Positions 8,348-16,132 of a DNA stretch of 42,178 nt are shown in pieces. The notes below the pieces were generated by a model. That model was not told where the DNA came from and made no database searches. It worked only from the letters and a program-made list of their open reading frames with translations. The stretch is from Oscillospiraceae bacterium. Lineage in GTDB: Bacteria; Bacillota; Clostridia; UBA1381. Made by a program: the position numbers and the translations under genes. Location of the stretch: assembly GCA_022509005.1 (NCBI GenBank), contig JAFLUC010000014.1:1-42178 (forward strand), in the 5' to 3' direction. The number at the start of each line of letters is the position of its first letter. The stretch's first letter is position 1.

Positions 8348-9562
8348 TTATTCTGTTTCTATAACACCTTTAGTAGAACTGCTTGTGTTGTTGATGTTGT
8401 TGTTTGTTCCTGTTGTTCCGCTGCTTGAAGCGGTGGCGGATCCGGAACCGGATGAAGATCCGCTGTTGCTGCCATTTCCTGCTCCTCCGGTTGATGGCGG
8501 TGTTGTTGCAGTAACAGTCGGAGCCTTCGTTGCTGCTGCGGCAGGCGCTTTTGTTGCTGCTGCAGCAGGAGCAGTTGTGGCTGCGACACTTTCTGTTGCC
8601 TCAGGCGAATCTGTCGTATTAATTTGATCCATATATTCATCGGATGCATTGTTGAAATCCACCTCGTCAAGGCGGCAGAAACTATAGCCGTCATCAAGCA
8701 GATTTTTTATCATAGTACCGAGCATCTGCGCGGTTGCTTCGTTATCTGATGTGTTGTGGAGCTGAACAACTAAGTTGTTAAGCTGTGGCATATTTGTCGT
8801 AAAATATGTGTTAAGCTGATCGGCTGTGCGGGTTGAATTGTCATCGCCTACCGATGTATTCCAGTCACAATAATAATATCCATTGGCTGCAAGTTCATCT
8901 TTATATGCTTGTGTAACCCTTGGTGAGGTGCTGCCGCCGGGGAAACGGTAAATTTTAAACGGCTTTGCAGCTGTTGGGGAATTTTCGCATATGAGATCAT
9001 ATGTTTTATCAATTTGGTCCATAAAATCGGTTTTACTTGCATATAATGTATCAAGATTGCCGGAGTAAGAAAGCGGAAGAACAAGATGACCTTCTTCCAT
9101 CATTCTCGTACACAAATATGAATCAGACTCTATATTCTTTCCGACAACGAAGAATGTTGCTTTTACGTTGTAACGGCGAAGAGTATCAAGTATTTCGGGG
9201 GTAACGGTTTTATCCGGTCCATCCTCGAATGTAAGATACACCTTCTTTATCTGACCTGAGTTTTTGAGAACATCAAGGAAGTCATTATCGCCCTCTTTTG
9301 GTGACGGTATGCTTGTTACATTCAGAGCTTCAGTCGTAGGTTCAGGCAATTCCGTTACTGTTGTAACAGACTTTGCCGGCGCGTTAGATTCAGATTTTCC
9401 GTTTGAACAGCCTCTTATGATATTTGGAATCAATATTATGAGAATAAGAAGACAAAGGAGAATGAACACTATCCGCTTGATTTTATTCATTCTTTCTCTC
9501 TTGCGGCGCTGTTCTTTAAGACGCGCTCGTCTTCTTGCTTCAAAATCGTTTGATAAAGCCAC
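8348..9562 (-). CDS. Polysaccharide-deacetylase-like membrane protein with degenerate active site
   Basis: A 404-residue NodB-fold protein. Seen: a very basic N-terminus, one membrane anchor (IVFILLCLLILIILIPNII, about residues 31-49), a linker, the NodB domain (about 105-300), and a Ser/Thr/Ala/Gly-rich tail (about 318-404) with KAPAAAAT repeats. The domain is easy to recognise from KVYLTFEDGP, KATFFVVG, YRFPGG and the final GYSFCRLDEV. Key residues are changed: the first Asp of TFDDGP (catalytic base) is Glu113; the HSYSH metal-binding motif reads LSYSG (164-168), losing both histidines; and LHD reads LHN (268-270). It is therefore probably not an active zinc deacetylase and may act as a wall-binding or regulatory protein. 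Start is GTG at 9562 with AGGTG 7 nt upstream. It lies between cwlD and pdaA. Confidence 0.85.
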   Translation of the reverse strand: MALSNDFEARRRARLKEQRRKRERMNKIKRIVFILLCLLILIILIPNIIRGCSNGKSESNAPAKSVTTVTELPEPTTEALNVTSIPSPKEGDNDFLDVLKNSGQIKKVYLTFEDGPDKTVTPEILDTLRRYNVKATFFVVGKNIESDSYLCTRMMEEGHLVLPLSYSGNLDTLYASKTDFMDQIDKTYDLICENSPTAAKPFKIYRFPGGSTSPRVTQAYKDELAANGYYYCDWNTSVGDDNSTRTADQLNTYFTTNMPQLNNLVVQLHNTSDNEATAQMLGTMIKNLLDDGYSFCRLDEVDFNNASDEYMDQINTTDSPEATESVAATTAPAAAATKAPAAAATKAPTVTATTPPSTGGAGNGSNSGSSSGSGSATASSSGTTGTNNNINNTSSSTKGVIETE

Positions 9563-9593
9563 TATGTTTCACCTCGAATATAAATATATTTTC

Positions 9594-9622
9594 ATTATAC
9601 ACTAAGGAAACAGAAAATTCAA
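9594..9622 (-). promoter_or_regulatory. Promoter of the deacetylase-like gene
   Basis: Reverse-strand TTGAAT (9622-9617), 17-nt spacer and TATAAT (9599-9594), about 32 nt before the GTG start. This is a housekeeping-type promoter. I saw no convincing sporulation-sigma promoter for the divergent pdaA-like gene in the same gap. Confidence 0.6.
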
Positions 9623-9665
9623 TCTTTTTCTGCAAAAATTATAAAAATATTTATGGAGGCAGTAG

Positions 9666-10514
9666 ATGAAAAAAGTAATAGTTGCAATGATAGCGGTATC
9701 AATGGTCGCTACCGGAGGGTTAGTTGCAAGTTGTTCGCTCATTCGTTCCGGAGGCGGAGTGAGAACAGAGCAGGTTAAGCACGAAAACGCAATAGAGGTA
9801 AGTAATATTGAGGATTATTCCTCGCTTAATGGTTCCGGAAGTGGCTGGGGATTTGTGCGTAAAAAAGGAAAGGCACCCGAAATTCCGGCGGCGCAGAGCA
9901 AAATGCTTGAAAAGTATAATGGAAAATATCTTGACCATTCAAAGGAGAAAAACTTGTATCTGACTTTTGATGAGGGCTATGAGAACGGATTTACGGCGGT
10001 AATACTTGATACACTTGCAAAAACCGATACACCGGCGGCATTTTTCGTTACAGGACCGTACCTTGAAGGGCAGAGTGAACTGATAAAGCGTATGATTGAT
10101 GAAGGGCATATTGTAGGAAACCACACGGTTCATCATCTTAATCTCCCCAAACAGCCGGTAGAAACGGTGCAAAGCGAGATAACTTCGCTTAATGACAAAT
10201 GTGAAGAGCTTTACGGTTATAAAATGACATACATGCGGCCGCCGGAGGGGGAATTCAGCGAAAGAACTCTTGCAGTTACAAATGATCTCGGAATGAAAAC
10301 AATAATGTGGAGCTTTGCGTATAAGGACTGGGATGTGAACACGCAGCAGGGCGCTGATCATGCGTATGAAAGTGTGATCCCATACCTGCATGACGGTGCG
10401 GTAATCCTGCTGCATGCCGTGTCGTCCGATAATGCAAACGCGCTCGAACGGATCATAACTGAAGCAAAAAATGAGGGTTATTCATTTAAATCGCTAGATA
10501 ACCTGTATAAATGA
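9666..10514 (+). CDS. pdaA: PdaA-like peptidoglycan deacetylase, lipoprotein
   Basis: Predicted muramic-acid N-deacetylase of the PdaA group, which makes muramic delta-lactam in spore cortex after CwlD has cut the peptide. Seen in the 282-residue product: a lipoprotein signal with LVASC (Cys23), then motif 1 TFDEGYENG (residues 100-108; this TFDxGYENG form is typical of PdaA rather than of general TFDDGP deacetylases), FFVTG, metal-binding GNHTVHH (151-157), RPPEGEFSER (191-200), WSFAYKDWD, and LLHAVS (249-254). All catalytic positions are present, in contrast to its neighbour on the other strand. The ATG has GGAGG 9 nt upstream. Its 3' end overlaps the 3' end of thiD by 37 nt (convergent). 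A lipid anchor is less usual for PdaA; a general wall deacetylase remains possible. Confidence 0.82.
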   Translation: MKKVIVAMIAVSMVATGGLVASCSLIRSGGGVRTEQVKHENAIEVSNIEDYSSLNGSGSGWGFVRKKGKAPEIPAAQSKMLEKYNGKYLDHSKEKNLYLTFDEGYENGFTAVILDTLAKTDTPAAFFVTGPYLEGQSELIKRMIDEGHIVGNHTVHHLNLPKQPVETVQSEITSLNDKCEELYGYKMTYMRPPEGEFSERTLAVTNDLGMKTIMWSFAYKDWDVNTQQGADHAYESVIPYLHDGAVILLHAVSSDNANALERIITEAKNEGYSFKSLDNLYK

Positions 10515-11269
10515 TTAAGTGGTCCATGACCTTTGCCAAAGTTCATACCATCGGCAATCGCGCCGGTAACATATTCTATCGCATACGCTGCCGCTTGCTC
10601 AGGTGATTTGCAAAGAGCAAGCGAGCAGGCAAGCGCTGAGGAAAGTGTGCAGCCGGTACCATGCGTGTTTTTGTTGTCAAAAAGCGTGTGCGGATAAAAA
10701 TGTGTTATACCATTATATAATAATATATCGCAGCCGTTTAAATGACCGCCCTTTAACAGTATCCCGCAGCCGTATTTTTCATAAAGTGACTTTGCGGCAC
10801 TTTCCATATCTGCCTCGGAGGTTATTTTTATTCCTGTAAGAAATTCAGCCTCCGGGCAGTTAGGTGTTATTATATCCGCGCGAGGAAAAAGCTTTTGTGC
10901 CATAAGCGATGCGGCATCATCTGAGAGAAGCTTTTTTCCGCTTGATGAGATCAGAATAGTATCGAGTACCACATTTTTTGGTCTGTATTTATCGAGCTGT
11001 TCAGCTATTACTTCGATAATATCAACATTAACGCACATTCCGATTTTTACGCAGTTTGGGAATATATCGGAAAATACAGCGTCAAGCTGCTCGCGTACCA
11101 TCTGTGCTGTAAACTCATATACGCCCGAAATCCCGAGTGTGTTCTGGATTGTAACAGCGGTAATAACGCTCATGCCGTACATGCCGAAGGCGGCGGCTGT
11201 TTTAATATCCGCACCGATCCCCGCGCCACCGGACGGATCAGAGCCGGCTATTGTTAAAAATGTTTTCAA
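10478..11269 (-). CDS. thiD: Hydroxymethylpyrimidine (phosphate) kinase
   Basis: Phosphorylates HMP and HMP-phosphate to HMP diphosphate, the pyrimidine half of thiamine. Seen in the 263-residue ribokinase-fold protein: the N-terminal TIAGSDPSGGAGIGADIKT, AAFGMYGMSVITAVTIQNT, the anion-hole/catalytic GTGCTLSSALA (Cys in GTGC), and VLDTILISSSG. Length is normal. It overlaps the end of thiE by 4 nt, so the two are translationally coupled and function together: ThiE uses the HMP diphosphate made here. Its last 37 nt run against the end of the pdaA-like gene, leaving no space for a terminator between them. Confidence 0.95.
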   Translation of the reverse strand: MKTFLTIAGSDPSGGAGIGADIKTAAAFGMYGMSVITAVTIQNTLGISGVYEFTAQMVREQLDAVFSDIFPNCVKIGMCVNVDIIEVIAEQLDKYRPKNVVLDTILISSSGKKLLSDDAASLMAQKLFPRADIITPNCPEAEFLTGIKITSEADMESAAKSLYEKYGCGILLKGGHLNGCDILLYNGITHFYPHTLFDNKNTHGTGCTLSSALACSLALCKSPEQAAAYAIEYVTGAIADGMNFGKGHGPLNHLYRLSSDLNE

Positions 11270-11877
11270 AGCTTTGTCACCGCCTCGGATAATTTTTGTG
11301 CATTAGCTTTAATATCTCCTTTAAATATACCCGATACTACTGCCACGCCGTGTACCCCTGTACCTTCGAGCTGTAAAATATTATCGGTGCATATGCCTCC
11401 TATAGCATATACAGGTATTTTTGACGCGGCGGCAATGGATTTCAAGGTTTCAAAATCCATCTTTTTTGCATCATTCTTTGTAGCAGTGCCGAAAATCGCT
11501 CCTGAGCCGATATAGTCTGCACCGTCATCATGTGCTTTTTGAACCTGTTCTATGGTTTTGGCGGTTACGCCGATTATGGCATCGGCGCCGAGCAGCTTTC
11601 GCGCATCAGACGGTGATGCATCGCCCTGTCCGAGATGAACACCGTCTGCGCCGGATTTGAGGCACACGTTTATATTATCATTTATAATAAGCGGAACATT
11701 GTATTTTCTGCATACTGCAAGAGCTTCTTTTGCATACTCCGTATATTGCTCATCTGTAATATTTTTTTCGCGTAGCTGAATAAGCTCCGAGCCGCCCAGT
11801 ATCGCCTGCTCTATACTATCGGCAAGAGAACCCCCGATAAGGCTGCGCTCGGTTATTGCATATAATTTTCCAAGCAT
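11266..11877 (-). CDS. thiE: Thiamine-phosphate synthase
   Basis: Joins HMP diphosphate and thiazole phosphate to thiamine phosphate. Seen in the 204-residue TIM-barrel product: YAITERSL, LIQLREKN, PLIINDNINVCLKSGADGVHLGQ broken across the substrate loop, IGVTAKT, YIGSGAIFGTATK and VYAIGGI, all characteristic. Start choice: the ATG at 11877 lies one nt after the stop of the upstream reductase gene and has AAGGAG 8 nt before it; an open frame of 24 more codons would overlap that gene. No thiazole genes (thiG, thiM) are visible here, so thiazole must come from elsewhere or by salvage. Confidence 0.95.
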   Translation of the reverse strand: MLGKLYAITERSLIGGSLADSIEQAILGGSELIQLREKNITDEQYTEYAKEALAVCRKYNVPLIINDNINVCLKSGADGVHLGQGDASPSDARKLLGADAIIGVTAKTIEQVQKAHDDGADYIGSGAIFGTATKNDAKKMDFETLKSIAAASKIPVYAIGGICTDNILQLEGTGVHGVAVVSGIFKGDIKANAQKLSEAVTKL

Positions 11878-11878
11878 A

Positions 11879-12901
11879 TCAAAACTCCTTGCCGTTAAGG
11901 ATCTCAACATAATCCTTGTAGTTATCAGCCAAAAGCTTTGGCGTGTCAAGCCCGTATGGGCATTTTGATTTGCACTTGTTGCAGTGCAGACAGTTTTTAA
12001 TCTTATGCATCTTCTCCTGAACCTCCGGTGTCAGCTGCAGTTCAGAAGGTGAACGGCGCAGCAGGAGCGACATCCTTGCACAGTTGTTTATCTCTATATC
12101 AGCGGGGCATGGCATACAGTAGCCGCAGCCGCGGCAGAAATCGCAGGAAAGCATCTCACGGTCATGCGCGATAAGACTGCTGATTTCCTCGGTCATTTCA
12201 GGCGGCGTGGTGTTGTAGCTCAAAAATTCCTCAAGCTCGTGCTCGCGCTGAACTCCCCATATAGGGAGCACATTATCATACTGTGCCATAAATGCATACG
12301 CGGCAGCGGAGTTGGTTATAAGTCCGCCGGAAAGTCCCTTCATAGCGATAAAACCAAGATTATTCTCTTTACATTTATTTACTATTTCAATATCCTTTTC
12401 AGTCGCCAGATAGCAGAACGGAAACTGGATTGTATCATAGAGTCCGGAATCAATTGCTTCATTCGCGACTGTAAGACGGTGGTTTGTTATACCTATAAAT
12501 CTTATTTTACCCTGCTTTTTCGCTTCGAGCATAGCTTCATAAAGCCCCGTTCCATCGTCCGGCTTGGGGCAGAAGGACGGATTATGAAACTGATATATAT
12601 CTATGTAATCGGTTTTCATGTTTGTAAGGCTCGTATGAAGATCGTTCCAGAACGCATCAGTGTTCTGTGCGCCGGTTTTCGTTGCAATATATATTTTATC
12701 TCTCAGATGAGAAAGGGAATAGCCGATTTTTTCCTCACTGTCGGTATACCAGCGCGCGGTATCGTAAAAATTAACTCCGGCATCGTATGCGCGTAAAAAC
12801 AGCCTTTTTGCCTCGTCAAAGCTCACACGCTGCACCGGCAGAGCACCGAATCCGTTTTTACAGACAGTTATTCCGGTTCGTCCCAATGTTACATAATCCA
12901 T
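11879..12901 (-). CDS. Aldo/keto reductase with C-terminal ferredoxin-like 4Fe-4S domain
   Basis: A 340-residue NADPH-dependent oxidoreductase of the aldo/keto reductase fold fused to an iron-sulfur tail. Seen: N-terminal LGRTGITVCKNGFGALP, the catalytic Asp/Tyr region NFYDTARWYTDSEEKIG, the Lys in YIATKTGA, and the catalytic His position in YQFHNP. The C-terminal part (about 255-335) has CDFCRGCGYCMPCP and CLHCNKCKSKCPYG, enough cysteines for two 4Fe-4S clusters. Such fusions are common in anaerobes; the substrate is unknown. Start choice: ATG at 12901 with AAGGAG about 9 nt upstream; an in-frame GTG three codons earlier overlaps that site. It is the first gene of a run with thiE and thiD, so a link to thiamine supply is possible but unproven. 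Confidence 0.88.
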   Translation of the reverse strand: MDYVTLGRTGITVCKNGFGALPVQRVSFDEAKRLFLRAYDAGVNFYDTARWYTDSEEKIGYSLSHLRDKIYIATKTGAQNTDAFWNDLHTSLTNMKTDYIDIYQFHNPSFCPKPDDGTGLYEAMLEAKKQGKIRFIGITNHRLTVANEAIDSGLYDTIQFPFCYLATEKDIEIVNKCKENNLGFIAMKGLSGGLITNSAAAYAFMAQYDNVLPIWGVQREHELEEFLSYNTTPPEMTEEISSLIAHDREMLSCDFCRGCGYCMPCPADIEINNCARMSLLLRRSPSELQLTPEVQEKMHKIKNCLHCNKCKSKCPYGLDTPKLLADNYKDYVEILNGKEF

Positions 12902-12931
12902 AGTGTTCACTCCTTAGCTTGTATTTATATC

Positions 12932-12960
12932 ATTTTATCACATTCTATGCCGTATTTCAA
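12932..12960 (-). promoter_or_regulatory. Promoter of the reductase-thiE-thiD operon
   Basis: Reverse-strand TTGAAA (12960-12955), 17-nt spacer ending in TGA, and TAAAAT (12937-12932), 30 nt before the start. The leader is too short to hold a TPP riboswitch, and none was seen. Confidence 0.65.
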
Positions 12961-12971
12961 TATTTTACAGC

Positions 12972-12996
12972 AAAAAAGCGGCTCCGGAAAGCCGCT
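12972..12996 (-). terminator. Terminator after ddh
   Basis: Stem AGCGGCT / AGCCGCT with a 6-nt loop followed, on the reverse strand, by six Ts. It ends the ddh transcript 14 nt after the stop codon. Confidence 0.85.
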
Positions 12997-13009
12997 GATT
13001 TTTCATTAA

Positions 13010-13996
13010 TTACAGCAAGTGAGCGCGAAGCTCCTCGCCTGACTTTGATGAAAGATATGCAGGAGCAATATCAAATACTGTTTTAGCGCCGTTCTGTCCT
13101 TCTTTGTTAAGTCTGTATGCCGCTCTTGCGTATGCAATGAGAACACATGTTGTGAATTCCGGATTTGAATCAAGCTTTAAGCTGTATTCAATGATGTGGT
13201 TGTTCTCGCCGTTCCAGCCTGTCTTTCCTGAGCGGATAACAAAGCCGCCGTGCGGAATTCCGCTATGGTTTGTCTGAAGCTCCTCTTCTGTGATGAAGTT
13301 TACGGTTGTGTCATATTCCGAGAAATAGTTCGGCATAGTTACGATATCTTTTACTATCTGCTCCTTATCAGCACCTTCTTCAGCTACAACGAAGCATTCA
13401 CGAGTGTGTTTTTCTCTTGTTGTAAGCTCAGGGTTTTCGCCGTTTCTTACAGATTCAAGAGCTGCCGGAACAGGAACTGTGTACTGCTTTGCGTTTGCAA
13501 CGCCATTAACTCGTCTTACAGCGTCGGAATGCCCCTGACTTACGCCTTTGCCCCAGAATGTGTAATCCTTGCCGTCAACGAGAATGCAGTTTGCATAAAG
13601 ACGGTTGAGTGAGAACATACCCGGATCCCAACCTACTGAGATTATGCCGACCTTGCCTGCTTCCTTTGCGGCAGCGTCAACATTTGCGAAGTGAGTCGGG
13701 ATATTTGCGTGGGTGTCAAAGCTGTCAACAACATTGAAATGCTTTGCATATTCCGGCGTCTGCACAGGGAGATCTGTAGCTGAACCACCGCAGAGGATGA
13801 GAACATCAATTTCATCCTTGTGACGAATTGCATCTTCTACAGAATACACCGGAACGCCTTCTGTCTGGATCTTTACCGATGCCGGATCGCGGCGTGTGAA
13901 TACAGCGGCAAGCTCCATATCATCATTTTGTTTTATAGCGCACTCAACACCCTTGCCGAGATTGCCGTAGCCTAAAATACCTATTTTAATTGTCAT
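13010..13996 (-). CDS. ddh: meso-Diaminopimelate D-dehydrogenase
   Basis: NADPH enzyme that aminates tetrahydrodipicolinate in one step to meso-diaminopimelate, for lysine and peptidoglycan. Seen in the 328-residue product: the nucleotide loop IGILGYGNLGKGVE at the N-terminus, VFTRRDP, ILCGGSATDLP, the substrate loop SVGWDPGMFSLNRLYA, and FWGKGVSQGHSDAVRRV, all typical of Ddh. Length matches the family (about 320-330). Start choice: ATG at 13996 with AAGGAG about 10 nt upstream; the frame's 15 extra codons lie before that site. It is transcribed alone from the promoter at 14081-14109 through a leader of about 75 nt that contains a small ACTTGC/GCAAGT inverted repeat. Confidence 0.94.
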   Translation of the reverse strand: MTIKIGILGYGNLGKGVECAIKQNDDMELAAVFTRRDPASVKIQTEGVPVYSVEDAIRHKDEIDVLILCGGSATDLPVQTPEYAKHFNVVDSFDTHANIPTHFANVDAAAKEAGKVGIISVGWDPGMFSLNRLYANCILVDGKDYTFWGKGVSQGHSDAVRRVNGVANAKQYTVPVPAALESVRNGENPELTTREKHTRECFVVAEEGADKEQIVKDIVTMPNYFSEYDTTVNFITEEELQTNHSGIPHGGFVIRSGKTGWNGENNHIIEYSLKLDSNPEFTTCVLIAYARAAYRLNKEGQNGAKTVFDIAPAYLSSKSGEELRAHLL

Positions 13997-14080
13997 TTTT
14001 ATATACTCCTTTCCGTATAGACTTGCAAGCAAGTTGATCATCTTAGTAATTAATAATCGGGCAGATTAGCCTCGACTGAC

Positions 14081-14109
14081 ATTGTAGCATATAATTTCCT
14101 AAAATACAA
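14081..14109 (-). promoter_or_regulatory. ddh promoter
   Basis: Reverse-strand TTGTAT (14109-14104), 17-nt spacer ending in TGC, TACAAT (14086-14081). It lies back to back with the riboflavin promoter. Confidence 0.6.
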
Positions 14110-14159
14110 TACCTTGTATCAAATTTTTTTGATTTTATGAGTAAACTTTTTAGGAGATA

Positions 14160-14188
14160 TTGACACAAAGATAAATTTGTGGTAACAT
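14160..14188 (+). promoter_or_regulatory. Promoter of the riboflavin operon
   Basis: TTGACA (14160-14165), 17-nt spacer ending in TGG, TAACAT (14183-14188). The predicted start at about 14195 places the FMN aptamer at the very 5' end of the transcript. Confidence 0.75.
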
Positions 14189-14198
14189 ATATAGGAAC

Positions 14199-14312
14199 AA
14201 TTCTTCGGGGAAATGTGCAATTCATAACCGGCGGTGAAAGTCCGCGAGCCCTTTTATTGGGTTGATCAGGTGAGATTCCTGAACCGACGGTAAAGTCCGG
14301 ATGGAAGAAGAT
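14199..14312 (+). ncRNA. FMN riboswitch (RFN element)
   Basis: The leader before ribD contains the conserved RFN pieces in order: TTCTTCGGGG (closing helix P1 and first junction), AACCGGCGGTGAAAGTCCGCGAGCC, with a short P3-P4 segment, GGTTGATCAGGTGAGATTCCTGAACCGAC split over two arms, and CGGTAAAGTCCGGATGG then GAAGAAG, which pairs back with TTCTTC. Together with the downstream terminator this is a standard OFF switch: FMN binding favours the terminator and stops ribD expression. Pieces were matched by eye; no covariance model was run. Confidence 0.95.
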
Positions 14313-14343
14313 ATTTTCGCATAATACGAGAAAATCAGCCGAC

Positions 14344-14373
14344 GCACCCCGTAGATACCGAGGTGTATTTTTT
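14344..14373 (+). terminator. Riboswitch expression platform: terminator that also holds the ribD ribosome binding site
   Basis: Hairpin GCACC...GGTGT (with inner CG/CG pairs) followed by ATTTTTT immediately before the ribD ATG at 14374. The 3' arm contains GAGGTG, the only Shine-Dalgarno candidate, 8 nt before the ATG. The same hairpin can therefore end transcription and hide the ribosome binding site. Confidence 0.8.
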
Positions 14374-15471
14374 ATGGAAGAAAAATATATGAGACGCGCA
14401 ATTGAGCTTGCAAAAAAGGGTATAGGATTCGTGAATCCTAATCCGCTTGTAGGCGCGGTTATCGTTAAGGATGGCAGAATAATCGGCGAAGGATATCATG
14501 AACGCTATGGAACGCTTCATGCTGAGCGAAACGCAATTGCGAATCTTTGTGAGAGTGCGGAGGGTGCCGATATTTATGTAACGCTCGAACCATGCTGCCA
14601 TCACGGCAAGCAACCGCCATGTACAGAGGCAGTTTTAGAGGCGGGGATAAAGAATGTTTATGTAGGCTCATACGATCCTAATCCGCTTGTTTCGGGAAAG
14701 GGATTTGAGTTCCTGCGCGAGAATGGCATAAACGTAACAGAAAATGTGCTTCGCGATGAATGTGACGCGCTGAATGATATTTTTTTTCATTATATAACGA
14801 CAAAGACTCCATATGTCATAATGAAGGCGGCAATGTCAATTGACGGGCGTACAGCCGCATTCACTGGCGATTCAAAATGGATTTCAAATAAGCTTTCACG
14901 AGCTGATGTACACCAAACCCGCAAGCGGTGCGCGGCGATCATGGTGGGAATTAATACGGTACTTGCAGACAATCCAATGTTAGACTGCCGGTGTGAGAAT
15001 CCGTCAAACCCGATAAGGGTCATATGTGACAGCCGTTTGCGTATACCGATGGATTCACAGATAATAAAAACAACCCGGGATATTCCTACTATTATTGCGA
15101 CAGTATCAGGCGATACGGAAAAAACAGAAGCGATAAAGGCGGCAGGGGCGGAGATCATTGTAACAGACGGCGATCGTGTGGATCTTCCGATGCTTATGGC
15201 TGAGCTTGGTAAGAGAAAGATTGACAGCGTTCTTGTAGAAGGCGGAGCCGAGCTTCACGCGTCAATGCTTGAAACAGGATTTGTCAATGAGCTTCATGTC
15301 TACATTGCGCCGAAAATAATCGGAGGCGTGGATGCAAAGCCGGTTGTAGGCGGCAGAGGTGTCGAACTTGTGCGGGACTCGTATATGTTCGGTACACCGA
15401 AGATAGAACGGTTCGGTGATGATATAAAGGTTATATACAGGAGAGTAAAGGATGTTCACAGGAATAATTGA
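14374..15471 (+). CDS. ribD: Bifunctional riboflavin deaminase/reductase
   Basis: Catalyses the deamination and then the side-chain reduction of the pyrimidine intermediate from GTP in riboflavin synthesis. Seen in the 365-residue product: the N-terminal deaminase domain with zinc ligands His49 (THLHAERNA region, reading LHAERNA), Cys74 and Cys83 (LEPCCHHGKQPPC), proton-donor Glu51, and NPNPLVGAVIV; then the reductase domain (about 145-360) with the substrate segment MKAAMSIDGRTA, SKWISN, the NADPH motif GINTVLADNP and VLVEGGAELHASML. First gene of ribD-ribE-ribBA-ribH, directly controlled by the FMN riboswitch. Its end overlaps ribE by 20 nt. Confidence 0.97.
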   Translation: MEEKYMRRAIELAKKGIGFVNPNPLVGAVIVKDGRIIGEGYHERYGTLHAERNAIANLCESAEGADIYVTLEPCCHHGKQPPCTEAVLEAGIKNVYVGSYDPNPLVSGKGFEFLRENGINVTENVLRDECDALNDIFFHYITTKTPYVIMKAAMSIDGRTAAFTGDSKWISNKLSRADVHQTRKRCAAIMVGINTVLADNPMLDCRCENPSNPIRVICDSRLRIPMDSQIIKTTRDIPTIIATVSGDTEKTEAIKAAGAEIIVTDGDRVDLPMLMAELGKRKIDSVLVEGGAELHASMLETGFVNELHVYIAPKIIGGVDAKPVVGGRGVELVRDSYMFGTPKIERFGDDIKVIYRRVKDVHRNN

Positions 15472-16084
15472 AGAGATCGGAGCGGTCGAGCAGATTGTGA
15501 CAGGTACAAAATCCTGCTCGCTCAGGATAAGAGCAGAAAAAATATTAAGTGACGCACATATTGGCGACAGCATTGCCGTAAACGGTGTGTGTCTTACTGT
15601 GACTGATTTTAAGGCACCGTATTTTACGGCTGACGTTATGCCGGAAACAATGCGGAGAACTAATCTCGGACAGTTAGCAAAGGGAAGCCGTGTGAATTTG
15701 GAGCGCGCGATGCAGCTTAACGGCAGGTTTGGCGGACATATCGTATCGGGACACATTGATGGAACGGGAACAATAGTAGGTATGATTCGCGAGGACAATG
15801 CGGTATGGATAAAAATCTCCGCAGATCGCAGTATTACAAAATATATAGTAGAGAAGGGTTCAGTAACACTGGATGGTATAAGCCTTACAGCAGCAGAGGC
15901 GGGCACAGAGAACTTCGCGGTTTCTGTAATACCGCATACAGCAGCGCAAACAACACTGTTAAATCATAAAAACGGTGATAAAATAAATATAGAATGCGAT
16001 ATAATAGGCAAGTATATAGAAAAGTTTACACAGAACAATAACGAGGGAATAACTGAGGATCTTCTCAGAAAATATGGGTTTTAA
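15452..16084 (+). CDS. ribE: Riboflavin synthase, alpha chain
   Basis: Dismutates two molecules of 6,7-dimethyl-8-ribityllumazine to riboflavin and the pyrimidine precursor. Seen in the 210-residue product: MFTGIIEEIG at the start and two tandem lumazine-binding repeats (about residues 1-95 and 96-190), with IAVNGVCLTV and GGHIVSGHIDGTG in the first/second boundary and VTLDGISLTAAE in the second. Length fits the family. The ATG at 15452 has AGGAG about 9 nt upstream inside ribD, and the 20-nt overlap implies coupled translation. A small hairpin (ATCCGC/GCGGAT, 16092-16107) lies in the gap before ribBA. Also called ribC in some schemes. Confidence 0.96.
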   Translation: MFTGIIEEIGAVEQIVTGTKSCSLRIRAEKILSDAHIGDSIAVNGVCLTVTDFKAPYFTADVMPETMRRTNLGQLAKGSRVNLERAMQLNGRFGGHIVSGHIDGTGTIVGMIREDNAVWIKISADRSITKYIVEKGSVTLDGISLTAAEAGTENFAVSVIPHTAAQTTLLNHKNGDKINIECDIIGKYIEKFTQNNNEGITEDLLRKYGF

Positions 16085-16132
16085 AGGTGAAAAATCCGCT
16101 TGCGGATCTAAACGGAAAGGAGAGTGATATAT

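Noticed and set aside
8334..8627. Forward-strand frame rich in Val/Ala opposite the deacetylase-like gene's tail
   Set aside because: Antisense of the Ala/Thr/Ser-rich low-complexity tail; no ribosome site and it overlaps the terminator.
12164..12796. 210-residue forward frame opposite the aldo/keto reductase
   Set aside because: No start signal and no recognisable motif; the reverse frame has clear cysteine motifs and promoter.
12902..13009. TPP riboswitch before the thi operon
   Set aside because: The leader is only about 20-25 nt after the promoter and has none of the THI-box sequence.
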